Source: Aquabacterium sp. (GTDB taxonomy: Bacteria; Pseudomonadota; Gammaproteobacteria; Burkholderiales; Burkholderiaceae_C). Taken from it: a stretch of 43,333 nt of DNA. Shown here in pieces: positions 31,122 through 38,448 of the stretch. Both the position numbers and the translations under genes were made by a program. Under the pieces are notes generated by a model. That model saw only the letters and a list, made by a program, of their open reading frames with translations, made no database searches and was not told the DNA's origin. How positions within the stretch are numbered: position 1 is the first letter of the stretch; each line of letters starts with the position of its first letter. The DNA lies in NCBI GenBank assembly GCA_023150345.1, contig JAKLLB010000027.1:1-43333 (forward strand). The letters run 5' to 3'.

Positions 31122-32114
31122 TCACCCGTGATCGTGGTCGCTCTGGCCGCCGCATCGGGCTGGGGCATGATTGACTAGCCTTGCGCGACCGAGGCACCTG
31201 GCTGGTTCGACGGCCCCAGGAGATGCGGCGATGTCCGGAAGTCCCAGCATGTACCTTGCGGGCTGGCTGGCGCCCCAGCCCCACTGGTCCATCAGGCGCC
31301 GGTCGCGTGCGGTCTCGGCTTCGATCGAGTCCTGCGGCAGCTGCTTGAGGCAATCCTCCATCGCCTGGGGATCCGGCTTCTCGATCGGCTTGGCGGCGGC
31401 GGGCTCGCTGACCGATTTGCCGTCCCAGGCAAACGGGTTTCTGAACACCGGCGGGTCGGGCAGGCAATCGTCCTTGTAGAGCGGTGGACCGTCCGACGCG
31501 AACGGCGTGAACGAGACGGTCTTCTCGAAGACCAACGGCCGGCCCGTTGGCGTGGCGGGCCAGCGCGGCATGTTTGCGATGGCCTGGCGGGCCAGCCGCT
31601 CTGCAACCGGCGACGTGGACCACAAGGTGTCGAGGCTGGCCAGCGAACCGTCGGGAGCGATCTCCACCCGGAAGCGCACCATGCCCTGGTCGGGTCCTTC
31701 GACGACGGTGCCCATCATGCTGCGGACCTGCTGCCCCCAGGTGTAGCGGTAGGCCTTGCTGTTCTTGAGCGTGTACCGGCCGGCAAAGGCCCACTCCTCG
31801 GCCGTGGGTGCAGGCGGAGCCGCCATCGTGGCAGGTTGTCGAAGCGCTTCCGGCGGAGGCACCAGTACGACTTCTGGTGCCGCGATGGTCGGCAGAGTCA
31901 GAGCCGGTGGTTCAAGGGCCGGTGCCGGAGTCGGCGGCTCTCGATCGACTGCTTCGGGCGGCGGCAGCAACTTCAGCTGGATGACCGTCGGCTCGTCGGT
32001 CGGCCGGTCCGATTTGCGCATCGACAGGTGGCCGGCCATCACGACGAACAGCAGCGCGTGCAGGGCCAAAGAAACCGCAAGCCCAAGAGCGGCCCCGGTG
32101 CCGCGGTAAGACAT
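31122..32114 (-). CDS. TonB-like periplasm-spanning protein
   Basis: A 330-aa protein with an N-terminal anchor (ALGLAVSLALHALLFVVM), then a Pro-rich spacer (LLPPPEAVDREPPTPAPALE, EVVLVPPPEAL) and a TonB-C-like domain: GMVRFRVEIAPDGSLASLD and SPVAERLARQAIANMPRWP. An extra C-terminal region of about 120 residues has LYKDDCLPDPP and MEDCLKQLPQD, two cysteines that may pair. The start at 32114 (MSYRG) begins the anchor. No exbB/exbD or TonB-dependent receptor is nearby, so its partner is unknown; the last ~25 residues may be read-through into flanking DNA. Confidence 0.65.
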   Translation of the reverse strand: MSYRGTGAALGLAVSLALHALLFVVMAGHLSMRKSDRPTDEPTVIQLKLLPPPEAVDREPPTPAPALEPPALTLPTIAAPEVVLVPPPEALRQPATMAAPPAPTAEEWAFAGRYTLKNSKAYRYTWGQQVRSMMGTVVEGPDQGMVRFRVEIAPDGSLASLDTLWSTSPVAERLARQAIANMPRWPATPTGRPLVFEKTVSFTPFASDGPPLYKDDCLPDPPVFRNPFAWDGKSVSEPAAAKPIEKPDPQAMEDCLKQLPQDSIEAETARDRRLMDQWGWGASQPARYMLGLPDIAASPGAVEPARCLGRARLVNHAPARCGGQSDHDHG

Positions 32115-32236
32115 GGCCGGCGTGCCACCCGCCGAGATGGCCACGATCGTCACGGCGAGTGCGGCCGTCGCTGAGCGGCCGATGCACCGCAAACGTCGGC
32201 CGGATCACGCGAACGCGCGCACACGACCCTCAAGCT

Positions 32237-32695
32237 TCAGCTCTTCTTGCTCGCGCGCGCGTGGGCCTCCATGCCGCCGCGTGCCTTCCACTCGTTGTAG
32301 CCGCCGTATAGCAAGCGCACGTTCTCGAAGCCATCCATGCGCAGCGCCATCGCGACCTGGGCGGCAAAGGAACTCGTGTTGCAGTAGATGAGGATGGTCT
32401 TGTCCTTCGGCAGCTTCGCTCGCTGCGCGAAGACCTGGCGCCATTCGATGTTCAAAGCGCCGGGGATGTGGTCCTTGGCAAACTGGCCCGCGTCACGCAC
32501 GTCGAGCACATGGAACTTGCTGTAGTCCTCGGCCGGGATCTGTTCGGGCAGGATCGTGCCGGCGTTTGCATCGACGAAGTCGAAGTAGCCTTCCAGCGCG
32601 TTGAGGGTGGCCTTGTCGGCCTGCGCATGTGCCGCCAACGGCGCGAAGGCTGCTGCGGCGAGCGCGAGGGTCAGTGTCATTCGGCGTGTGATCAC
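32237..32695 (-). CDS. Periplasmic rhodanese-like sulfurtransferase
   Basis: A 152-aa exported single-domain rhodanese. Signal peptide ending AAHAQ, then HVLDVRDAGQFAKDHIPGAL and the active loop with catalytic Cys in ILIYCNTSSFAAQVAMAL. It ends with NVRLLYGGYNEWKARGG, the standard C-terminal motif. Rhodaneses move sulfane sulfur from persulfide or thiosulfate to an acceptor. The GTG start has GGAG upstream. It is the downstream gene of the sulfur group, 27 nt after the MFS stop. Confidence 0.9.
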   Translation of the reverse strand: MITRRMTLTLALAAAAFAPLAAHAQADKATLNALEGYFDFVDANAGTILPEQIPAEDYSKFHVLDVRDAGQFAKDHIPGALNIEWRQVFAQRAKLPKDKTILIYCNTSSFAAQVAMALRMDGFENVRLLYGGYNEWKARGGMEAHARASKKS

Positions 32696-32722
32696 GCTTG
32701 TCTCCAGAGGTTGAGGACTGAG

Positions 32723-34000
32723 TCAGGTCGCAGGATTGAGTCGGGGGTGCGTCTCCTCGCCCCATCGAAACAGCACCGCACCGGAAGCCAGCATCGCTAC
32801 GGCGACGAACCAGAAGGCCGTCTCCAGACGGCCGCCCAGCGCGGCGGCGAGACCGAGCCCGAGCGCGCCGATGCCGTAGCCCAGGTCACGCCAGAAGCGG
32901 TAGATGCCGATCGCCGAGGCCCGCCAGTTCGGATGCGCGATGTCCGCCACGGCGGCGCTGAGGTTGGGGTACAGCATCGCCATGCCCAGGCCGGCGACGG
33001 CGGCCGACAAGCTCCACCAGGCCGCGCCCGAACCCAGCGGCATCAGCGCGACACCGGCGCCGCAGATCCACATGCCCCAGGCGTTGAGCAGGTGGCGCCC
33101 CAGTCGGTCCGACAGCCTGCCGGTGAAGAACTGCGCCGCGCCCCAGGTGAAACCGTAGACGCCGACGATCCAGCCGATGCCGGGCAGGTCAACGCCGCGC
33201 TGGTGCAGGTAGACCGGCCAGAAGGCCCAGACCAGCGCGTCGACGAACTTCTCCACCAGGCCGGCCTGACACAGCGCGGCCATGCGCCGGTCGCGCCAGC
33301 TCATCAGCGCGAACATCTCCCGCGTCGAGGGCTGCGCGCTCACGCCACTGGGGTAGCGCGGGCGCAGCGCGGTGGCTGACGCTGACGCATGACGTTTGAC
33401 CTCGTCGCGCGCCCAGGGCAGCGTCTCCGCGACGGCCAGCCACGACAGCAGCGTCGCCGGCCCGATCACCGCGGCGCCGAACCACAGCAGCCCCTGGCGC
33501 GGGCCGAGTGCCGCCGCGAGGTAGCCTGTGGCCACCCCGGCCAGCGCCACGCCCACATAGCCCGAGAACTCATTGAGCCCGATCACCAGCCCGCGCTGGT
33601 CGGCGCGCGTGAAGTCGAGCTTGGCAGTCTGCGTCATCGACCAGGTCAGGCCCTGGTTGATGCCCAGCAAAACGGTGGCGAAGACCACCCAGGACCAGCT
33701 CGGCGCGAAATGGATCAGCGCCGGGATCGGCAGCGCCACCAGCCAGCCCAGCAGCAGCACGCGCTTGCGGCCCAGCCGCTCGGCCAGGCGGCCGGCGACG
33801 AAGTTCATCGCGCCCTTGACGAAGCCGAAGGCGACGACGAAGGCAACCAGCAGCATGAACGACCCACGCGGCACGCCGAATTCGCCCTCGGCCAGCGCCG
33901 GCACGACGTTGCGCATCATGCCGATGGTCATGCCCACCAGCAGCACCTGCAGCAGTTGCTGCAGGAACTGGGCGAGGTTGGCGCGGATGCCGAAGTGCAT
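32723..34000 (-). CDS. Major facilitator superfamily transporter of sulfur block
   Basis: Inner-membrane secondary transporter, 425 aa with twelve predicted helices. The MFS A-like motif GRLAERLGRKRVLLLG follows helix 2, with the equivalent GRLSDRLGRHLLNAWG in the second half. The central cytoplasmic loop (ARDEVKRHASASATALRPR) is basic. Substrate cannot be told; position between a rhodanese and a persulfide dioxygenase suggests export of a sulfur oxyanion or thiol product (inference). Gaps to neighbours are 23 and 27 nt. Confidence 0.88.
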   Translation of the reverse strand: MHFGIRANLAQFLQQLLQVLLVGMTIGMMRNVVPALAEGEFGVPRGSFMLLVAFVVAFGFVKGAMNFVAGRLAERLGRKRVLLLGWLVALPIPALIHFAPSWSWVVFATVLLGINQGLTWSMTQTAKLDFTRADQRGLVIGLNEFSGYVGVALAGVATGYLAAALGPRQGLLWFGAAVIGPATLLSWLAVAETLPWARDEVKRHASASATALRPRYPSGVSAQPSTREMFALMSWRDRRMAALCQAGLVEKFVDALVWAFWPVYLHQRGVDLPGIGWIVGVYGFTWGAAQFFTGRLSDRLGRHLLNAWGMWICGAGVALMPLGSGAAWWSLSAAVAGLGMAMLYPNLSAAVADIAHPNWRASAIGIYRFWRDLGYGIGALGLGLAAALGGRLETAFWFVAVAMLASGAVLFRWGEETHPRLNPAT

Positions 34001-34023
34001 GGGCCTGGCGCGCTCTCGATCGA

Positions 34024-34779
34024 TCAGGCCAGCGCGGCAGCGGGCACCACGCCGCGCAGGTTGGCCTCGACGATGCGCGCCATGTCGGCCGGCGGCGGCG
34101 GGATCTCGGCGGTCAGCGCGTCGACGAAAGCCGGCTTGTCCATGGCCAGCATCGGGTTGAAGCGCTTCTCGAAGCCGATCGTCGACGCCGGCTTGCCCGA
34201 CAGGCCGGCCCCGCAGGCACTGCCGGCCTGGTGGCCGGGGTAGATCTCGAGCTCCGCCGGCAGACGCAGCAGCTTCTGGTGCAGCGTGTCGTGCAGCTGC
34301 GCGGCCATCTCGCGCTCCCGGCCCGCCAGGTCGGGGCGGCCGACCGCGCCGACGAACAGCGTGTCGCCGGTGATGACGAACCAGGGCTCGTCGCCGCGCC
34401 GCAGGTCGCGCACGACGAGGCAGACGCTGTCGGGCGTGTGCCCCGGTGTGTGCATCACGTCGACGATGACGTTGCCCGCTTCGATGCGCTGGCGGTCGGT
34501 GAGGGCGGCGAAGTCGAAGGCCACGCGACCCCGGTTGCTCTCGTGCAGGTGGTAGGTGGCGCCGGTGCGCCGCGCCAGTTCCGGGCCGCCCGAGAAGTGG
34601 TCGGCATGCACGTGGGTGTCGATGACATGCACCAGCCGTGCGCCGGCCTTCGCGGCCTCGGTGATGAACCAGTCCTCGTCACCGGCGACGACATCGACGG
34701 CGATGGCCATCTGGTGGCCGGCGCAGCCGAAGAGATAGGACAGCGTCGCGTTCGCCGCGGCGCGTTGGCGAAAGAACAT
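34024..34779 (-). CDS. ETHE1-like persulfide dioxygenase (metallo-beta-lactamase fold)
   Basis: A 251-aa metallo-beta-lactamase-fold enzyme. Motifs are HVIDTHVHADHFSGGPEL (Fe-ligand HxHxDH), MHTPGHTPDSVCLV, ITGDTLFVGAVGRPDL and IYPGHQAGSACG, the iron site of glyoxalase-II/ETHE1 proteins. ETHE1-type enzymes oxidise glutathione persulfide to sulfite. The GSACGAG segment after the last His is characteristic of the bacterial sulfur-dioxygenase branch. It lies with rhodanese, DsrE and an ArsR-rhodanese regulator, supporting sulfide detoxification over glyoxalase activity. Confidence 0.88.
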   Translation of the reverse strand: MFFRQRAAANATLSYLFGCAGHQMAIAVDVVAGDEDWFITEAAKAGARLVHVIDTHVHADHFSGGPELARRTGATYHLHESNRGRVAFDFAALTDRQRIEAGNVIVDVMHTPGHTPDSVCLVVRDLRRGDEPWFVITGDTLFVGAVGRPDLAGREREMAAQLHDTLHQKLLRLPAELEIYPGHQAGSACGAGLSGKPASTIGFEKRFNPMLAMDKPAFVDALTAEIPPPPADMARIVEANLRGVVPAAALA

Positions 34780-34803
34780 GCTCGTCTCCTTGGGGTGTGG
34801 TGC

Positions 34804-35877
34804 TCAGGCGTCCTCGACCCAGCCGTCCACGGTGTCAGCGCCATCGAGCCAGCGAACGACCTCGGCGGCCATCGGGTGCTGAACCGCCGCATACCGCGCC
34901 CGCAGCCGTGCACGTTCGTCATCTGGCGAATCGCCCAGGGCGTCGAAGCCGCGGTCCTGCAGCGCATGAAGGTCCTCGTCCAGCATCGTGGCCAGCGGCT
35001 CGCCGGCCAGTCTGCGCGCGGCCGCGCGAAACGCGCTCAGGTAGGCATAGCCATCGCCTTCGCGGTAGCTGACCACCAGCGTCGCCGCCGGGATCAGGCT
35101 CAGGTGCGCCTGCAGGGCCGGGTTGATGGCATGGCCCGCGACGTGGTCGGCGATGGTGTGGCGCCGGCCCGTGAAGCCGCGCAGGTGCAGGAAGCGCGAC
35201 ATGCGCGGCCCGTCGTTGACCGGGTAGTTATCCCACAGGGTCGGCTTGCGGCCGAGCGCTTCGGCTACGCGCGTGAGGTGCCCCGGGCTGAACTCGCGGG
35301 CGCAGATCTCCTCGCCGGTCCAGTACACGCGGACCGTGGGCTCGAGCCGACGCCCAAGGTCCTCCAGGTAGCCGTTTGGGCGCTGACCGAACACGACATC
35401 GAGCATCCGGTCGTCGGAGTAGTAGGTCGGGCACATCAGCACGCGGCTCGCGCGGGTGATGGCCTGCGCCGCGTGGACGATCTCGCTTTCACGCGCAGCC
35501 AGGTCCGGCACGTCGCCGCGCGTGTCGTCGAAGAGGATCGCGAGGTCGTCGATGCCGATCGCGTCGAGCGACCGCACCTTGTCGACGAAGGCACGCTTCG
35601 CATCGCCGCTGAAGTCGCGGTAGAGCTCGTAGGGGCTCAGGCCCACGCCGAAACGCATCCCGAGGCCGCGGCAGTGCGCCGACAGATCGGCCAGTTCAGC
35701 GAGCACCGCATCCGGGTGCCGCTCCGGCCAGCGTCGCCGCAGCCAGGCGTCGGCCTTGGGTGCGTAGTGGAACCACGCGTAGCCCAGCTCCCGCAGCCGC
35801 GTCAGCACCTGCTTGCGGTCCTGGTGCGCCCACGGTCGGCCGAAGTAGCCCTCGATGACACCGAGTTCGGGAACCAT
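34804..35877 (-). CDS. GH84/O-GlcNAcase-like glycosidase domain protein
   Basis: A 357-aa cytoplasmic-looking protein. It opens GVIEGYFGRPWAHQDR and continues YAWFHYAPKADAWLRRRWPE. The catalytic pair is Asp117-Asp118 in DDLAILFDDTRGD, as in the NAGidase domain of GH84 beta-N-acetylglucosaminidases/O-GlcNAcases. Later segments (CPTYYSD, VYWTGEEICAREF, LWDNYPVND) also match that family. No signal peptide. An enzyme of this type inside a sulfur operon is unexpected; the gaps of 18 and 24 nt to its neighbours mean it is truly part of the transcription unit. Substrate unknown. Confidence 0.82.
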   Translation of the reverse strand: MVPELGVIEGYFGRPWAHQDRKQVLTRLRELGYAWFHYAPKADAWLRRRWPERHPDAVLAELADLSAHCRGLGMRFGVGLSPYELYRDFSGDAKRAFVDKVRSLDAIGIDDLAILFDDTRGDVPDLAARESEIVHAAQAITRASRVLMCPTYYSDDRMLDVVFGQRPNGYLEDLGRRLEPTVRVYWTGEEICAREFSPGHLTRVAEALGRKPTLWDNYPVNDGPRMSRFLHLRGFTGRRHTIADHVAGHAINPALQAHLSLIPAATLVVSYREGDGYAYLSAFRAAARRLAGEPLATMLDEDLHALQDRGFDALGDSPDDERARLRARYAAVQHPMAAEVVRWLDGADTVDGWVEDA

Positions 35878-35895
35878 GGTCGCGATCGCCGGGAC

Positions 35896-36246
35896 TCAGA
35901 AGACCAGGACCTTGTCGGCCTCGGCGGTCCAGTCCGCCAGCTGCGCCAGCGTGCCGCGCTGGGCGCCTTCGATCAGTTCGTCGTCGCGCAGGCCGCGGGC
36001 GTCCATGCAGGTGCCGCACAGGCCGATCTCGCCCTTGCGCGCCACCTTGCCCATCATGATCTGCACGTTGTAGTAGCCCTCGGGCACCTTCTGCCCGCTC
36101 TTGGCGCAGCCGACCGCATCGGCCATCAGGAACAGGCGCACGGCCTGGCCGTCACGCGAGGCAAGCGCGCCGGCCAGGCGCAGTGCGTTGTACGCGCGCT
36201 CGTTGCCGTAGGGCGCGTCGTTGACGATGAAGAGGGTGAAGGTCAT
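35896..36246 (-). CDS. DsrE-family sulfur carrier protein
   Basis: A 116-aa soluble protein of the DsrE/F-like fold: TLFIVNDAPYGNERAYNALR at the N-terminus, then VRLFLMADAVGCAKSGQ and the Cys motif EIGLCGTCMDARGL. Such proteins carry persulfide sulfur on a conserved Cys, matching the neighbouring sulfur genes. No signal peptide. It lies 18 nt upstream of the glycosidase-like gene and 39 nt downstream of the regulator gene in the same direction. Confidence 0.88.
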   Translation of the reverse strand: MTFTLFIVNDAPYGNERAYNALRLAGALASRDGQAVRLFLMADAVGCAKSGQKVPEGYYNVQIMMGKVARKGEIGLCGTCMDARGLRDDELIEGAQRGTLAQLADWTAEADKVLVF

Positions 36247-36285
36247 GTCGATCCTCCAGGGTGAGCCTTCGCGATCAGCGGCGCA

Positions 36286-36948
36286 TCAGCGGCGAGACAG
36301 GGGCAGCCCTGCGGACTGCCATTCGCTCACGCCATCGAAGGTCTTGCGGGCGCGGTAGCCGTGCTCACGCAGCAGCTTCACGGCCTCGTCGGACATCAGG
36401 CAGAACGGGCCGCGGCAGTAGGCGACGATCTCCACGTCGCGCGGCAGTTCGGCCAGGCGTTGCGCCAGCTCGGGCAGCGGCACCGAGCGCGCATAGGGAA
36501 GGTGCGCGGTGTCGAACTCCTCGGGCGGCCGCACGTCCAGCACCACGACGTCGCCACGCTTGGCCTGCGCCAGCAGTTCCTTGCGGCCCACCTGCGCCAG
36601 CCGCTCCGGCTCGGCCATCAGCTGCTGCAGGGCCAGACGCAATTCCACGAGGTGCTCCTCGGCCACCTGGCGCAGCGTCACGCCGAGCTGGGCGACATCG
36701 GTGCCGCTGAGCCGGTAGATCATGCGCTTGCCGTCGCGCTTCACCTGCACGAGCCGGGCTTCCTTCAGCGCCTTCAGGTGCGCACTAGCCAGCTTGACGT
36801 CGATGCCGACCTCGCCGGCGATGGTCTCGACGGCCTTCTCGCCCTGCGCCAGCATCTCCAGGATTTCGAGCCGCTTCGGGCTGGCCAGCGCCTTGCCGAC
36901 CCGGGCGACCTGTTCGTACAAGAGATCCTTGAGGGAGCGGTTATTCAT
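36286..36948 (-). CDS. ArsR-family regulator fused to rhodanese domain
   Basis: A 220-aa fusion. Residues 1-100 are an ArsR/SmtB winged helix (LASPKRLEILEML, ASAHLKALKEARLV, GKRMIYRLSG). Residues 120-217 form a rhodanese domain (VVVLDVRPPEEFDTAHL, YCRGPFCLMSDEAV, RKTFDGVSEWQSAGLP). The only cysteines in the protein are Cys178 and Cys183 of the rhodanese loop CRGPFC, so sulfur sensing must occur there and not at the Cys pair of BigR/SqrR-type ArsR proteins. It heads the leftward sulfur operon; a perfect inverted repeat directly upstream is its likely operator. Confidence 0.9.
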   Translation of the reverse strand: MNNRSLKDLLYEQVARVGKALASPKRLEILEMLAQGEKAVETIAGEVGIDVKLASAHLKALKEARLVQVKRDGKRMIYRLSGTDVAQLGVTLRQVAEEHLVELRLALQQLMAEPERLAQVGRKELLAQAKRGDVVVLDVRPPEEFDTAHLPYARSVPLPELAQRLAELPRDVEIVAYCRGPFCLMSDEAVKLLREHGYRARKTFDGVSEWQSAGLPLSRR

Positions 36949-36954
36949 GGCCTA

Positions 36955-36976
36955 CATTCTAACGGCCTTTAGAATG
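36955..36976. promoter_or_regulatory. Operator between ArsR-rhodanese and cysteine desulfurase genes
   Basis: CATTCTAA-CGGCCT-TTAGAATG is a perfect 8-bp inverted repeat. It begins six nt upstream of the regulator's ATG and also contains TAGAAT sequences usable as -10 boxes in both directions. A bound ArsR dimer would block both promoters. It is AT-rich against a very GC-rich background. Confidence 0.78.
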
Positions 36977-37010
36977 AACGGCAAATGATCATCGCCTGCC
37001 GATCCGCGCC

Positions 37011-38153
37011 ATGACCGACCCGATCTACCTCGACCACAACGCCACCACGCCGGTCGCGCCGGAAGTTTTCAGCGCCTTGGCGCCGTGGCTGCAATCGCAG
37101 TTCGGCAACCCGTCCAGCAGCCATGCCCACGGTCGCCGGGCGGCCCAGGCGGTGAGCCGAGCGCGCGAGCAGGTGGCCACGCTGATCGGTGCGCAGCCGC
37201 GGGAGATCGTCTTCACCGGCTGCGCCACCGAAGCGAACAACCTGGCGCTGCTCGGCGTGGCGCGCGCCATGGGTCCATCCAGGCGGCACCTCGTGATCAG
37301 CGCGGTCGAGCACCCGGCGGTCGCGGCACCGGCGGCGGCGTTGCGGGATCAAGGTTGGGCGGTGTCGGTAGTTCCTGTCGACGCATGCGGAAGGGTTGCA
37401 GCGACGGCCGTCGAGCAGGCCCTGCGCCCTGACACGGCGCTGGTCTCGGTGATGCACGCCAACAACGAGGTGGGCACGTTGCAGCCGGTCGCCGACATCG
37501 CCGCGATCACGCGCCCGCGCGGGGTGCTGCTGCACACCGATGCCGCGCAGTCGGTGGGCAAGCAGCCGGTGGACGTCGGCGCTCTCGGCGTGGACCTGCT
37601 GACGATCGCCGGGCACAAGTTCAGTGCGCCCAAGGGCATCGGTGCGCTGTACGTGCGCACCGGGACGCCGCTCCGATCGATCCTCCACGGCGCCGACCAG
37701 GAACAGGGCCTGCGTCCCGGCACGGAGAACGTGGCGCTGATCGTCGCGCTCGGGGCGGCTGCGGCGCTGGCTTCAGCCGAGCTGCCAGCGCTGACGGATC
37801 GACTGCGGGCGCTGCGTAACCGCTTGCATGCGCGGCTGGCAGACGGTGTCCCGGGGCTGCAGCTCAACGGTCATCCGGAACTGCGGCTGCCGAACACGCT
37901 GCATGTGTCCTTCCCCGGTGTCAGCGGGCGTTGCGTGCTGGCCCAGGTCGCCGACAGGGTGGCCGCATCGGTGGGATCGGCCTGCCACACCGAGCACGAT
38001 GCGGTCAGCGGCGTGCTGGCGGCGATGGGCATCGACGCGGCGCGAGCCAGCGGTGCCGTGCGTCTGTCTGTCGGAAGCACCACGCAGGCGGCCGACATCG
38101 ACGAGGCCGCCGATGCGCTCATCGCGGCCTGGAGTCGACTCGCCAGGCAGTGA
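37011..38153 (+). CDS. Cysteine desulfurase (NifS/IscS family)
   Basis: A 380-aa PLP enzyme that takes sulfur from cysteine as an enzyme persulfide. It has YLDHNATTPVAPEV, TGCATEANNLAL, HPAV (PLP-stacking His), NNEVGTLQP, HTDAAQSVGK and the PLP lysine in IAGHKFSAPKG. The catalytic Cys loop is ASVGSACHTEHDAVSGVLA, of the group I NifS type. It is divergent from the ArsR-rhodanese regulator and shares its operator, so it may be co-regulated with the persulfide genes. It is not in an isc cluster, so a housekeeping Fe-S role is unlikely. Confidence 0.9.
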   Translation: MTDPIYLDHNATTPVAPEVFSALAPWLQSQFGNPSSSHAHGRRAAQAVSRAREQVATLIGAQPREIVFTGCATEANNLALLGVARAMGPSRRHLVISAVEHPAVAAPAAALRDQGWAVSVVPVDACGRVAATAVEQALRPDTALVSVMHANNEVGTLQPVADIAAITRPRGVLLHTDAAQSVGKQPVDVGALGVDLLTIAGHKFSAPKGIGALYVRTGTPLRSILHGADQEQGLRPGTENVALIVALGAAAALASAELPALTDRLRALRNRLHARLADGVPGLQLNGHPELRLPNTLHVSFPGVSGRCVLAQVADRVAASVGSACHTEHDAVSGVLAAMGIDAARASGAVRLSVGSTTQAADIDEAADALIAAWSRLARQ

Positions 38154-38448
38154 CCTGTACCGCGGCGGGCACACGGAGACTCCACCAACAGGTCAGATGA
38201 GGATCACTTGACGCAATGGACAGTGTGGCGCGGATCTCGCGGTTACGACAACCTCTGCCGCCTGGCTCCAGACGAGCAACTGTCCGCTGATTGGCGGATT
38301 GCTGAGTGACTGGTGATGGCCGTCCGGGGCCACCCGCGGGTGCGGATTGCCCGGCAGCTAACTGCAGCAAACCGGTCAGCCAAGGGCCGGGGGAACTCAT
38401 GATTTGCGTGCATCAAATGACGTCCTGATAAGAACACTTCTCAGGACA
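38154..38448. other. Gene-free boundary between sulfur block and backbone genes
   Basis: No gene was recognised in these 295 bases. It separates the sulfur block from the ATPase/nuclease unit. Near 38402-38420 there is a small AT-richer dyad, ATTTG-CGTGCAT-CAAAT. It could be a terminator or a junction; there is no clear T-tract. Confidence 0.35.

Noticed and set aside
34231-36264. 677-codon rightward open frame across the sulfur operon
   Set aside because: It runs antisense through three well-supported genes with recognised active sites and has no domain of its own.
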